Assembly: GCA_945902215.1 (NCBI GenBank)
Contig: CAMDML010000010.1
Span: forward strand, 1-55,017
DNA from: Klebsiella pneumoniae
Lineage (GTDB): Bacteria; Pseudomonadota; Gammaproteobacteria; Pseudomonadales; Pseudohongiellaceae
Direction of reading: 5' to 3'
Length of the DNA: 55,017 bases
In this document: positions 19,401 to 28,105 of the stretch, piece after piece
Numbering within the stretch: the first letter of the stretch is position 1
Layout: every line of letters begins with the position of its first letter
Notes under the pieces: generated by a model
What the model saw: the letters and a program-made list of their open reading frames with translations, nothing else
Told to the model about the DNA's origin: nothing
Databases searched by the model: none
Translations under genes and position numbers: made by a program

Positions 19401-19446
19401 TGAGTCTCTTTATTATGAGCCGCTCCCTATGAGTCACTTTTTATGA
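19400..19446 (+). other. Chain of overlapping stop/start codons between pepP and ubiH
   Basis: The pepP stop overlaps an ATG (TGATG at 19398). That ATG opens a 10-codon frame (19400-19432) whose stop overlaps another ATG (ATGA at 19429). The second mini-frame has five codons (19429-19446), and its stop overlaps the ubiH ATG (ATGA at 19443). All joins are one to two-base overlaps. No clear Shine-Dalgarno sequence precedes ubiH, so ribosomes could reach it by successive re-initiation. The repeated TATGAGT words also suggest a small duplication origin. Confidence 0.6.
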
Positions 19447-20690
19447 GTATGCCGCGCGCGCGGCACTACGATGTTGTCATCGTTGGCGCCGGCATGGTTG
19501 GTGCGTCACTTGCGCTGGCTTTGACGCATAAACATGCTGGGCCCCTTAACTTGCTGCTGGTTGAAGCCACAGCCCTGCACACCAATTCACCGCCGGAGCA
19601 GCCCGGCTTTGATGCGCGCAGCACCGTGCTGTCGGCTGGTACGGTTGCCTATTTCCGCGAACTTGGCATGTGGCACACGCTTGGCGATATGGCCGAAGCG
19701 ATTGCGCAGATCCATGTATCTGACCAAGGGCGCTTTGGCACCGCACGGCTTGATTGCGTGGATGAAGATGTCGAAGCACTCGGTTACGTGGTGGAGAATG
19801 CCGGTCTTGGGCGTGCGTTGAACGCGGGCTTGCTGGCAGCCCCGGGGCTGGAAGTGTGCGCGCCAGTGGCAGTGGCCAGTATTGCGCCTGACGTATCAGG
19901 CATGCGCTTGTCGTTGCAGAGCGCCGCAGGCGCGGCCGAGATCACTGCCGCATTGGTCGTGTTGGCCGAAGGTGGCCGTTCGGGTTTGTGTGCGCAACTT
20001 GGCATTGACCATCGCAACGAGAGTTACGGCCAAAGCGCCGTAATCGCCAACGTGGCCTTCGCGAATTCACACAAAAATATTGCTTACGAACGTTTCACCC
20101 CCAAAGGCCCGCTCGCCTTGTTGCCACTGGCTGATCGCGAAGGCTGCCACCGTGCAGCGCTGGTGTGGACTCAGCCAGAAGCTGAAGCGCAATCCGTACT
20201 GAATTTGAGTGATGCCGAATTTCTGGCGCGCCTGCAACATGATTTCGGTGGACGTGTGGGCAGTTTCACTCGTGTCGGCAAACGCGCACTGTATCCGCTA
20301 GTCTTGCAAGTGGCCGAAGAACAAATCCGGCCTGGCTTGGTACTGCTCGGCAATGTCGCGCACACACTGCATCCCGTGGCCGGGCAGGGCTTTAACCTTG
20401 CACTGCGCGACACCATGATGCTCGCGCGCAATATTCGTGAGTCGCTGCAGCAGCAAGCCAGCCCCGGTGCTTTCACGCGCTTGCAGCAGTATCGGCAGGC
20501 CGTGCAGCAAGATCAAACCCGCACCATTGCATTCAGCGATTACATGACCCGCCTGTTCTCCAGCAAGAGTCGCGTGCTTGGTCTCGTGCGTCAATTCGGT
20601 ATGGCCAGCATTGATCTGGTGCCACCACTGAAGCATGAATTGAGCCGACAAGCGATGGGTCTCGGGCAAGCTCACGTGGCACTGCCATGA
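19443..20690 (+). CDS. ubiH: UbiH-type FAD-dependent ubiquinone hydroxylase
   Basis: A 415-residue flavin monooxygenase that hydroxylates the ring of ubiquinone precursors, classically 2-octaprenyl-6-methoxyphenol. The N-terminal FAD fold DVVIVGAGMVGASLALAL, the FDARSTVLS segment and the second FAD motif GNVAHTLHPVAGQGFNLALRD are intact. It follows pepP, as in E. coli pepP-ubiH-ubiI. No ubiI follows here, so substrate breadth could differ. The stop overlaps the next gene's ATG (ATGA). UbiH versus UbiF/UbiI assignment rests on gene order and is likely but not certain. Confidence 0.9.
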   Translation: MSMPRARHYDVVIVGAGMVGASLALALTHKHAGPLNLLLVEATALHTNSPPEQPGFDARSTVLSAGTVAYFRELGMWHTLGDMAEAIAQIHVSDQGRFGTARLDCVDEDVEALGYVVENAGLGRALNAGLLAAPGLEVCAPVAVASIAPDVSGMRLSLQSAAGAAEITAALVVLAEGGRSGLCAQLGIDHRNESYGQSAVIANVAFANSHKNIAYERFTPKGPLALLPLADREGCHRAALVWTQPEAEAQSVLNLSDAEFLARLQHDFGGRVGSFTRVGKRALYPLVLQVAEEQIRPGLVLLGNVAHTLHPVAGQGFNLALRDTMMLARNIRESLQQQASPGAFTRLQQYRQAVQQDQTRTIAFSDYMTRLFSSKSRVLGLVRQFGMASIDLVPPLKHELSRQAMGLGQAHVALP

Positions 20691-21055
20691 GTCCGGCAGA
20701 AGAAATGCAGGCCTGCGAAGAGGCGCTGCTGCATACGGATTTCAGTGGCAAGGTTGCTGCACTGGAAAAAATGCTCACGGCGGATTTTACGGAAGTATCA
20801 TCGAGTGGCGTAATCAGCACGCGGCAGGTAGTTGTGAACTGGCTGCTGGGAAAGGATGCTGCGGCGCGCTGGCGCTTCAATACCCTGAGCGTGACAGAAT
20901 TAACCGCAGATTTACGACTGGTCCTTTATCACGCGCAACAAATTGCACCGGTACCCTCCACCAGCAAGGGCGCGTTGCACAGTTCGCTGTGGTGTTACAA
21001 CGGTGCCTTGCAGTGCTGGCAGTTGCGCTTTCATCAGGCCACCAAAATTCTCTGA
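20687..21055 (+). CDS. DUF4440/SnoaL-like NTF2-fold protein
   Basis: A 122-residue protein with the pattern of DUF4440 small alpha+beta (NTF2-like) proteins: an N-terminal helix (CEEALLHTDFSGKVAALEKMLTADF), a TEVSSSGVISTRQ turn and beta strands with a late SSLWCYNGALQCWQLRFHQATKI ending. It overlaps the ubiH stop by four bases, so it is translationally coupled. NTF2-fold proteins bind small ligands or act as simple enzymes. No role can be assigned, although its place in the ubiH operon could hint at redox or lipid chemistry. Confidence 0.78.
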   Translation: MSPAEEMQACEEALLHTDFSGKVAALEKMLTADFTEVSSSGVISTRQVVVNWLLGKDAAARWRFNTLSVTELTADLRLVLYHAQQIAPVPSTSKGALHSSLWCYNGALQCWQLRFHQATKIL

Positions 21056-21074
21056 CTGCGCGGGAGCCGGTGCC

Positions 21075-21365
21075 ATTCTCCATATCGCTTTACATTTTCT
21101 GGTTCCGGCTGCGCTCGTGGCGATGTTCTGGCGTAAACGCTGGTGGCAAAGTTACTTGTGGTTGCTCGCTGGCCTCACCATCGATATCGATCATCTGCTT
21201 GCCACGCCCATCTATGATCCTTTGCGTTGCAGCATTGGCTTTCATCCGCTGCACACTTGGCCCGCTGCGGTGATCTACGTGGCATTATGCGTTCATCCTC
21301 GCACACGTCTTCTTGGTTATGGTTTGCTGTTGCACCTTCTGCTTGATGCTGGTGATTGTCTTTAG
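21075..21365 (+). CDS. DUF6122-type membrane protein, apparent ATT start
   Basis: A ~96-residue membrane protein with three or four hydrophobic helices. It shows LHIALHFLVPA at the N-terminus, then DIDHLLA, YDPLRCSIGFHPLH and a C-terminal LLHLLLDAGDCL. These His/Asp motifs are those I associate with DUF6122. Family members begin at the M-LHI segment. Here that codon is ATT (21075), preceded by GGGAG with eight-base spacing. No ATG, GTG or TTG lies in frame nearby. The first upstream candidate is a TTG at 20943 that overlaps the DUF4440 gene and adds unrelated residues. Function unknown. The conserved His/Asp suggest metal binding or hydrolysis. Confidence 0.72.
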   Translation: MLHIALHFLVPAALVAMFWRKRWWQSYLWLLAGLTIDIDHLLATPIYDPLRCSIGFHPLHTWPAAVIYVALCVHPRTRLLGYGLLLHLLLDAGDCL

Positions 21366-21415
21366 GATTTTTGGACATTCACTGGATTGGTTGTTGCGTC
21401 TTGGTTCAGTGCGGG

Positions 21416-21641
21416 AGGGCCGAGTCTGTGCTGCCTTTGGGGGGGATAGGGGCGGTCTGTCGCGGGGGGCGCAAATCCGGTGTCCTCCAGTGCAGGCGCA
21501 ACGGCGCCAGCACTGGACGCCAGCCACTCCGCTTTGCTGCGTGGCGTTCAGCCGAGCAAAAGACGCTCGCCTGAACCCGGTTTTGCTTGAAGCACGACAG
21601 ACGCCGTTGAATCCCCCCAAAGGCAGCACAGCCTCGGCCCT
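21416..21641. repeat. 226-bp intergenic palindromic element
   Basis: Outer arms at 21416-21447 and 21611-21641 are reverse complements apart from one substitution and one extra G (about 30 of 31). Nested arms lie inside: 21451-21462 with 21595-21605, and TCCAGTGC (21486) with GCACTGGA (21510). No reading frame is convincing. The shape suggests a non-autonomous mobile repeat or REP-like sequence. A single copy is present in the window. Confidence 0.75.
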
Positions 21642-21701
21642 TTACGTAATCTTGCGCGTGTTCTGTGGATGTCCGTGCAGCTGTTCGTCAACCACAAATT
21701 C

Positions 21702-21876
21702 AACTGACGCCCACGTGAACAAATGCTTGGGGAGGCGGGGACCGATGGTGCGTTGCAGGGACGTGTGAGGGCCATGGATGGCCCGAGTCGAAGTGCACAG
21801 GGAAGTGCGTCTACGGTCCCGGCAATGCACCATCGGTCCCAGCCTCGTGCACTGAAGCGAAAGTGGGTGGCCAGAA
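21702..21876. repeat. Short palindromic repeat, same family as 51385-51542
   Basis: The core 21776-21829 is the reverse complement of 51431-51484 with two mismatches in 54 bases. A strong inverted pair encloses it: GGGACCGATGGTGC (from ~21738) and GCACCATCGGTCCC (to ~21840). The right edge AAGTGGGTGGCCAG (21861-21874) matches the family end AAGTGGGTGTCCAG. The left edge is degenerate (CTGACGCCCAC). Non-coding. Confidence 0.75.
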
Positions 21877-21920
21877 CAGCAGATTGACTTTGACCAGTAA
21901 TTCGCCAACACTGCCAGCCC

Positions 21921-21968
21921 ATGAAAATCAGCAAAACCCACACCAAAGGCATTATTATCCGACTCTAA
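21921..21968 (+). CDS. Putative isoleucine-rich leader peptide of an attenuator
   Basis: A 15-codon frame encoding MKISKTHTKGIIIRL, ending TAA 21966-21968. It has three consecutive isoleucine codons (ATT ATT ATC) and an additional one near the start. A run of codons for the regulated amino acid just before a terminator is the hallmark of transcription attenuation. No strong Shine-Dalgarno sequence precedes it, which is its main weakness. It lies about 90 bases before the LeuA-family gene. Confidence 0.55.
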   Translation: MKISKTHTKGIIIRL

Positions 21969-21970
21969 GC

Positions 21971-22024
21971 GGCGGGCTGGTCTTGGTTACGAATTCTCAA
22001 AACCCGCCCCTTAGGCGGGTTTTG
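21971..22024 (+). promoter_or_regulatory. Attenuator: alternative hairpins before the LeuA-family gene
   Basis: A perfect terminator stem, CAAAACCCGCC and GGCGGGTTTTG (21998-22008 and 22014-22024), precedes a T-rich stretch and sits 34 bases before the TTG start. A second GGCGGG at 21971-21976 could pair with the same CCCGCC (22003-22008) and so prevent the terminator. Together with the isoleucine-rich leader just upstream this forms a classical attenuator layout. As a simpler reading it is a bidirectional terminator. Confidence 0.7.
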
Positions 22025-22057
22025 CATTTTATCAGTTGGAAAAAGGGAGCAGCATTC

Positions 22058-23626
22058 TTGAGTCATTCAGCGATCAATCCCAGTGTAGACGCGGCGCAAC
22101 TGCCGGCCTACGTTGCCCTCATGGATACCACCTTGCGCGATGGCGAACAGACGCAGGGCGTGTCGTTTGCTGCGGGCGAAAAACTGAACATTGCGCAGGC
22201 CTTGCTGGAATCGCTGAACATCGACCGCGTTGAAGTGGCCTCGGCACGCGTGTCGTCCGGTGAACAGGAAGGCGTGCGGGGCATCACCACCTGGGCAGCG
22301 GAACACGGCTACCTTGAGCGAATTGAAGTGCTGGGCTTTGTCGATGGTACCCACAGTGTCGATTGGATCGTCGCGGCCGGTGGCAAGGTGCTGAACCTGT
22401 TGACCAAGGGCAGCGAAAAGCATTGCCGCAACCAGCTCGGCAAGACGCTGGCGGAACATGCGACTGATGTGCGCAACACCGTGGCTTATGCAAAGAAGCA
22501 AGGACTGCGCGTGAATGCCTATCTTGAAGACTGGTCCAACGGTTACCGCGACAACAAGGACTATGTGTTCGGCCTGATGCAGCAGATCGGCGACTGCGGT
22601 ATCGAACACTTCATGTTGCCCGACACGCTCGGGGTCATGAGTCCGGCTGAAGTGTATGTGGCCTTGCATGAGATGCGTTCCACCTTCCAGCAACAACAAT
22701 TTGATTTTCATCCGCACAATGATTATGGCCTCGCCAGCGCCAACTGCCTTGCGGCGGTAGAGGCGGGCATTGCCACGCTGCACTGCACCATGAACTGTCT
22801 CGGCGAGCGCGCCGGCAATGTGTCGCTCGCGGAACTTGTTGTAGTGCTGAAGGACAAGATGGGTATCCGCACTGCGGTCAACGAATCCAACCTTGCCGCT
22901 GTCAGCCAAATGGTTGAGCGCTTCTCAGGCAAGTGGGTGGCTGCGAACCAGCCGATCCTGGGTGCCGATGTATTCACGCAGACGGCCGGTATCCATGCCG
23001 ATGGTGATGTGAAAGGTGGCCTCTACGAAACCCAACTCAGCCCCGAACGCTTCGACCGCAAGCGAACCTATGCGCTTGGCAAACTCAGCGGCAAGGCATC
23101 GGTTCTGAAGAATATCGAGGAGCTTGGCATCACGCTGTCGCCCGACAATCTGAAGAAGGTCTTGCAGCGCGTGGTAACGCTCGGCGACTCCAAGGAAACG
23201 ATAACTGCCGATGATTTGCCGTTTATTATCGCCGACGTGCTGGAGAGCAATGACTACCAGCATATCCGCCTGCTCGAGTGCGAGATCAACAGCAATTTCA
23301 TGTCCACGTCGGTGGTGAAGTTGGCGGTCGACATTAATGGCAGTGAATACAGCGAATCCGGTGAGGGTAACGGCGGTTACGATGCCTTCATTGATGCCTT
23401 GAAGAAGATCCTTGCTGGCATCGGTTTCACAATGCCGGAACTTATTGACTACACCGTGCGCATTCCCAAAGGCGGCAAGCCCGGCGCGCTCACCGAATGT
23501 ACGATCACATGGGCCGGGGAAGGTCGCCGCCTGCGTACACGCGGGGTGCACGCCAATCAGGTGTATGCGGCAGTGCTCGCCACACTGCGCATGATCAACA
23601 CAAGATTGCATGGCTTGCAGCAATGA
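22058..23626 (+). CDS. LeuA-family synthase (2-isopropylmalate or (R)-citramalate synthase)
   Basis: A 522-residue enzyme condensing acetyl-CoA with a 2-oxo acid. The catalytic TIM barrel has [13 protein letters not shown], the metal-binding [10 protein letters not shown] and the NCLGERAGN and [11 protein letters not shown] motifs. A C-terminal LeuA regulatory domain of ~130 residues includes the [15 protein letters not shown] segment. I place the start at TTG 22058 with GGGAG eight bases upstream; the open frame upstream is non-coding repeat. Homologs are often labelled 2-isopropylmalate synthase. The isoleucine-rich leader instead points to citramalate synthase, the entry to isoleucine from pyruvate. 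The sequence alone does not settle the substrate. Its stop overlaps the ltaE ATG. Confidence 0.9.
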   Translation: MSHSAINPSVDAAQLPAYVALMDTTLRDGEQTQGVSFAAGEKLNIAQALLESLNIDRVEVASARVSSGEQEGVRGITTWAAEHGYLERIEVLGFVDGTHSVDWIVAAGGKVLNLLTKGSEKHCRNQLGKTLAEHATDVRNTVAYAKKQGLRVNAYLEDWSNGYRDNKDYVFGLMQQIGDCGIEHFMLPDTLGVMSPAEVYVALHEMRSTFQQQQFDFHPHNDYGLASANCLAAVEAGIATLHCTMNCLGERAGNVSLAELVVVLKDKMGIRTAVNESNLAAVSQMVERFSGKWVAANQPILGADVFTQTAGIHADGDVKGGLYETQLSPERFDRKRTYALGKLSGKASVLKNIEELGITLSPDNLKKVLQRVVTLGDSKETITADDLPFIIADVLESNDYQHIRLLECEINSNFMSTSVVKLAVDINGSEYSESGEGNGGYDAFIDALKKILAGIGFTMPELIDYTVRIPKGGKPGALTECTITWAGEGRRLRTRGVHANQVYAAVLATLRMINTRLHGLQQ

Positions 23627-24630
23627 TTGACCTGCGCTCCGATACTGTTACCCGCCCAACCGAAGCGATGCGCGCGGCCATGGCGCGCGCGCCGGTGGGG
23701 GATGATGTTTGGGGTGATGATCCGACCGTTAACCGGTTGCAGGAAATGGCTGCTGATCTGCTGGGTAAAGAAGCTGCACTGTTTGTGCCGAGCGGCACAC
23801 AGTCCAATCTGATCGCGTTGATAAGCCACTGCCAGCGCGGCGACGAGTATCTTGTCGGGCAGGATGCACATACCTATAAATATGAAGGTGGTGGCGGTGC
23901 CGTGCTTGGCAGCATCCAGCCGCAACCGCTGGCAATGGCGGCTGATGGAACGATTGCGCTGGAGCTCATCCGTGCCGCCATCAAGCCTGACGATTTTCAT
24001 TACGCCCGCACACAACTGCTTTGTCTCGAAAACACCTCAGCAGGCCGGGTGCTGCCAATGGACTACCTCAGAGCCGCATCGGCACTCGCCATTGAACACA
24101 AGCTGGGGCGCCATCTGGACGGCGCGCGACTCTTCAATGCTGCGGTGACGCTCGGCATCGAGGCAAAGGAAATCGGGCAATATTTCGATACGGTTTCAGT
24201 GTGCCTGTCCAAGGGCCTTGGGGCGCCGGTAGGTTCGGTGTTGTGCGGCAGCCGCGACTTCATCAAGGAAGCCCGCCGCTGGCGCAAGATGCTCGGCGGT
24301 GGCATGCGTCAGGCAGGCATCATTGCCGCAGCGGGAATTTATGCCTTGGAACACAACATCGCGCGTTTGCAGGAAGATCACGACAACGCCGCGCTGTTGG
24401 CCCGTGAGCTGGCTACAGTAGCGGCAGTCACGCTGGATATGCAGCGCGTGCAGACCAACATGGTTTTCATGACACCGAAAAGGGGCACCTCACAGGCGTT
24501 GGCTGATTTCCTGCTTGGTCGCGGCATTCTGGTCGACACCGGCCACACTTTTCGCATGGTTACCCATTTGGACGTCAATCGCGCCGATATGCAGGCGACT
24601 GCGGCGGCGATTCGTGATTTTTACCACTAG
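23623..24630 (+). CDS. ltaE: Low-specificity L-threonine aldolase
   Basis: A 335-residue PLP enzyme splitting L-threonine or L-allo-threonine into glycine and acetaldehyde. The N-terminus [42 protein letters not shown] (Asp166) and the PLP lysine Lys197 in [13 protein letters not shown] are typical. The ATG overlaps the stop of the preceding synthase (ATGA). Threonine is the usual isoleucine precursor, so pairing a threonine-consuming enzyme with a LeuA-family enzyme is suggestive. Confidence 0.95.
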   Translation: MIDLRSDTVTRPTEAMRAAMARAPVGDDVWGDDPTVNRLQEMAADLLGKEAALFVPSGTQSNLIALISHCQRGDEYLVGQDAHTYKYEGGGGAVLGSIQPQPLAMAADGTIALELIRAAIKPDDFHYARTQLLCLENTSAGRVLPMDYLRAASALAIEHKLGRHLDGARLFNAAVTLGIEAKEIGQYFDTVSVCLSKGLGAPVGSVLCGSRDFIKEARRWRKMLGGGMRQAGIIAAAGIYALEHNIARLQEDHDNAALLARELATVAAVTLDMQRVQTNMVFMTPKRGTSQALADFLLGRGILVDTGHTFRMVTHLDVNRADMQATAAAIRDFYH

Positions 24631-24669
24631 GCCAATAGCTGCATTTTTGTGAACTGATTCAAGTTCCCG

Positions 24670-24687
24670 TCGGTTGGCGTCAACCGA
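24670..24687. other. Perfect 7-bp hairpin between ltaE and the cytochrome gene
   Basis: TCGGTTG-GCGT-CAACCGA forms a perfect short inverted repeat 40 bases after the ltaE stop. There is no T-run, so it is not a standard terminator. It may be an operator or Rho-related structure upstream of the next operon. Confidence 0.4.
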
Positions 24688-24745
24688 GCTGTCGTTGCTG
24701 CGTTTTGAGGCTTAACATAACAAGAACCGCGCCATCGGAGTCCGC

Positions 24746-27700
24746 ATGCACAAGCATTTGATCTGGATTGTCCTGTTACTGCTTGTCCGTTCAGTCTCGG
24801 CGGTCACGGTCGGAATGACGGTATTGCCGACCGGCGCTACCGACAAACTTGTCTACAATGCCCGCTTCGCCATGGGTCTTACGGTCGATGGCGGCATCAG
24901 TTGGCAGACTACCGCCAATCTCAACCAATCCGTTCTCATCAAAGGCAGTCTTGATCCCGCGACGGCGCATGTCGGTGGCAAGGCCGACATTTTTATCGTC
25001 TCCTTCTCCGGTGGCACCTACACCATGAAGACAGTGGATGGTACGTGGGTGGCATGGAATGGCAAGGTTGCGGACTTACAGCCGGCCCAGGAAGCAGTAA
25101 CGCTCACGACCAGTCAGGAAGTGACAATTTTCCAGGGCGGCCTCAGCGCCAGTGGCCAATACAAATTTTACATTGGCTATCTCCCGGCCACGAGTTCGGC
25201 ACTGATCTACACTGCCACTGCGGCCACGTATGACGTCAGCGCCGCAGCCACGGACCCGGTGGCTTATTTTAAAGCGGAGATTTTCGACAATATCTTCATG
25301 GCCAAGTGCACTCTGTGCCATGTCGCTGGCGGAGTAGCGGGCAGCAGCGATTTGAATCTCATCAAGGATTCGAATCTGCTGCAGCAAAACTACGACATCT
25401 TTGCTGCCTTCTACGCCCAGCAGAGTGGTGCCTACAACTATGTGCTCAGCAAGGTGAGTGGTGGCAATAATCATGGCGGCGGCCAGCAGTTGCCTCTCGG
25501 CGGCACCGATTACCAGAAGATGGCCGCGTTTCTGGATTTGCTTGACGGCAACAGGTCCGCACCACAAGTGTCAGCACTGACCCTGTTCGACGGTGTCAAA
25601 GACCAAGCCCCGGTGGATACCTTGCGCGATGCCTCGCTGCTGCTGGCCGGGCGCTTGCCGACCAGTGCCGAGCTCGTCGCAGTGTCTACAGGGGGTGATA
25701 CCAGTCTCAGAACAGCCCTGTTGACCTTGATGCAAGGTACGCATTTCCATACCTTCCTCAAGGATGCAGCCAATGACCGATTGTTTATACGCGGCAACGA
25801 GGATTTTAATCTGGCGGATGATTGCGTGACCTGCTTCCCCTTGATGAACGCCGAATACTGGCGCCTGAAGGACAAGGCTGACGCCTCAGGTCTTGCCGCC
25901 GACCGGACTGCGTTGAATGTCTGGATGCAGCAAATGACTTACAGCTTCATTGAAGCACCCCTGGAGTTGATCGCTTACGTCGTGGAAAACAACAAACCTT
26001 ATTCCGAAATTCTCACTGCCGATTACGATATGCTGACGCCGGCGTTGAATGCAGTAGTGAGCGGCACTGCGGTGTATGCCAACGGCGCGAGTGCAGTGGC
26101 CTCTTTCCAGCCGGGCCGGGTGCAGAGCTATTACCTGCGGGATTCCGCCACAGTATTGCAACAAGTGCCTGGCGCGTCCTTCCCCCGCATCACCAACCCG
26201 GGCAACACCAAGGTCAGTTACCCGCATGTGGGTGTGCTCAACTCCAGAGCCTTTCTCAGTCGCTACCCATCCACTGCCACCAACCGCAACCGGGCACGGG
26301 CGCGCTGGACCTATTACAACTTTCTTGGGGTTGACGTAGAAAGTCTCGCCAAACGCAGCACAGACCCGGTGGCGCTGGCCGACACCAATAATCCGACCAT
26401 GAACAATCCTTCCTGCACGGTGTGTCACAGTGTGCTGGATCCGGTGGCCGGCACGTTTCAGGACTACGGCGACAACGGGACCTACCGGGTTGCGCTCAAT
26501 GGCACCGATTCACTGGACCGCGCGTATAAAACTGCGCAGGGCGGCGGTCTCTACAAGGTTGGTGATACCTGGTACAAAGACATGCGCACTCCGGGCTTCG
26601 AAGGAAAAGCTGCCGCAACGTCCAACACAACCCGCTGGTTGGCTGAACAGATCGTCAATGATGCCCGCTTTGCCACCTCCGCCGTGCGCTTCTGGTGGCC
26701 AGCGGTGATGGGAGCCGAGTTGTTGAAAGCGCCAGAAGTAGCGACTGATGCAGACTACCAAGCGCGACTTGCCTCCTATGAAGCCCAGCAGGTTGAAATT
26801 GTAGCCCTGACCACCAAATTCTCTGCGTCGGGTCTGTCCCTCAAAAACCTGCTGGCGGACATGGTATTGAGCCGCTGGTATCGCGCCGACAGTCTCACCA
26901 CTACGAACGTGAGTGCGGCACTCAGTGACGCGCGTAGCCTGGCCAGCCTCACCAGTGAAAAATTGCTGAGCCCGGAACTCCTTGCCCGCAAGACCGGCGC
27001 GCTGACCGGATTCAACTGGAATGCCCAAATCGACAGTATCACTGCTACTCCGCTCAGTGGTCTCGAAAACGACTACAACACCTTTTATGGCGGTATCGAC
27101 AGTTTCGCGCTAAAAGTCCGTGCGCGCGAGGTTACTCCCTTGATGAGCAATGTGGTCGCCACTCATGCGCTGGAAGCTTCCTGTCCGATCGTGCTGGGTG
27201 ATTTCATCCGGCCGGATACGCAACGCTTGCTGTTCGGCGGCTTGTCGCCGTGGCTCACGCCGCTCACAGAAGCTTCCGCAACCCAGACCATCCTCAGCAC
27301 CAGCACTACTGATTTCAGAGCTTTCACCACAACAATGAGCTTGCTGCCGGGTGCCAAGAAGGTGGTGATGAGCGTGCTGAACGATGACTGTGATTACGCG
27401 ACCACTGCCAGCCTGTGCAAATCCACCAAGAATCTGGTTATCGCCAGCATCAGCATTACCCGGCCCAACGGACAGACAACGCTGATGAGCGGCAATACCG
27501 GCACCTTTGGCAGTTGCGCAGCGGCCACCAGTGGCAACACCCTCACGCTCTACAGTTCCTGCACAGCGGAGTATGCCTTCACTGCTGATATCAGCGGCAG
27601 CTATATCGTGACCGCCAGTCTGGCCGCAAGCCAGAGTACGAGTAATCAGGTGCTGGCCGGCCTGAATATTGAAGCAAATGTCACTGCTTCGGCGTCGACC

Positions 27701-28075
27701 GCAAGCGGGGCCAGCGCATTGAAAAACAAACTGGTGGAGTTGCACAGTAAACTCTTGGGGCAGACGTTGAAGGTTACTTCGCCGGAGATCCTGGCATCCT
27801 ATGACCTTCTGCTGCAGACCTGGCAAAGTCGCAAAACAGGTGGCTTTACGCCGTCACTGTTCCTGAATGCGCGGCAATGCGACTGGTCGACCGATATTGG
27901 TTTTGTGAGCACCTTGTCTTACCCGGGCACACCATACCTGGCCAACGGGCGCTACAACACCACGGCAGTAAGAGCCTGGCTGGGACCGCAAGCGCAGGAT
28001 CCCTTTTATATGAAACAAAGCTGGGTCGTGGTGATGGCCTACTTGTTGAGTCATTACGACTACTTGCATGAATAA
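24746..28075 (+). CDS. Large secreted c-type cytochrome with DUF1592/DUF1588-like region
   Basis: A 1109-residue exported protein (signal peptide ending ~residue 19, VRSVSA). It has cytochrome c motifs: CTLCH near residue 190 and CTVCH near 560. The CTVCH lies in the sequence NPSCTVCHSVLDPVAGTFQDYGDNGTYR, the DUF1588-like signature also seen in planctomycete cytochromes. A segment resembling DUF1592 (PYSEILTADYDMLTPALNAV) precedes it. CVTCF near residue 356 lacks the haem-ligating His. The C-terminal third is Ser/Thr-rich and beta-like. GGAG precedes the ATG. It is followed closely by a DUF1501 gene, a recurrent pairing in environmental bacteria. Likely an extracytoplasmic redox or polymer-related role. 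Unknown. Confidence 0.8.
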   Translation: MHKHLIWIVLLLLVRSVSAVTVGMTVLPTGATDKLVYNARFAMGLTVDGGISWQTTANLNQSVLIKGSLDPATAHVGGKADIFIVSFSGGTYTMKTVDGTWVAWNGKVADLQPAQEAVTLTTSQEVTIFQGGLSASGQYKFYIGYLPATSSALIYTATAATYDVSAAATDPVAYFKAEIFDNIFMAKCTLCHVAGGVAGSSDLNLIKDSNLLQQNYDIFAAFYAQQSGAYNYVLSKVSGGNNHGGGQQLPLGGTDYQKMAAFLDLLDGNRSAPQVSALTLFDGVKDQAPVDTLRDASLLLAGRLPTSAELVAVSTGGDTSLRTALLTLMQGTHFHTFLKDAANDRLFIRGNEDFNLADDCVTCFPLMNAEYWRLKDKADASGLAADRTALNVWMQQMTYSFIEAPLELIAYVVENNKPYSEILTADYDMLTPALNAVVSGTAVYANGASAVASFQPGRVQSYYLRDSATVLQQVPGASFPRITNPGNTKVSYPHVGVLNSRAFLSRYPSTATNRNRARARWTYYNFLGVDVESLAKRSTDPVALADTNNPTMNNPSCTVCHSVLDPVAGTFQDYGDNGTYRVALNGTDSLDRAYKTAQGGGLYKVGDTWYKDMRTPGFEGKAAATSNTTRWLAEQIVNDARFATSAVRFWWPAVMGAELLKAPEVATDADYQARLASYEAQQVEIVALTTKFSASGLSLKNLLADMVLSRWYRADSLTTTNVSAALSDARSLASLTSEKLLSPELLARKTGALTGFNWNAQIDSITATPLSGLENDYNTFYGGIDSFALKVRAREVTPLMSNVVATHALEASCPIVLGDFIRPDTQRLLFGGLSPWLTPLTEASATQTILSTSTTDFRAFTTTMSLLPGAKKVVMSVLNDDCDYATTASLCKSTKNLVIASISITRPNGQTTLMSGNTGTFGSCAAATSGNTLTLYSSCTAEYAFTADISGSYIVTASLAASQSTSNQVLAGLNIEANVTASASTASGASALKNKLVELHSKLLGQTLKVTSPEILASYDLLLQTWQSRKTGGFTPSLFLNARQCDWSTDIGFVSTLSYPGTPYLANGRYNTTAVRAWLGPQAQDPFYMKQSWVVVMAYLLSHYDYLHE

Positions 28076-28105
28076 GTTTGCATTGATGGCCTATGGAGCC
28101 TGCAC

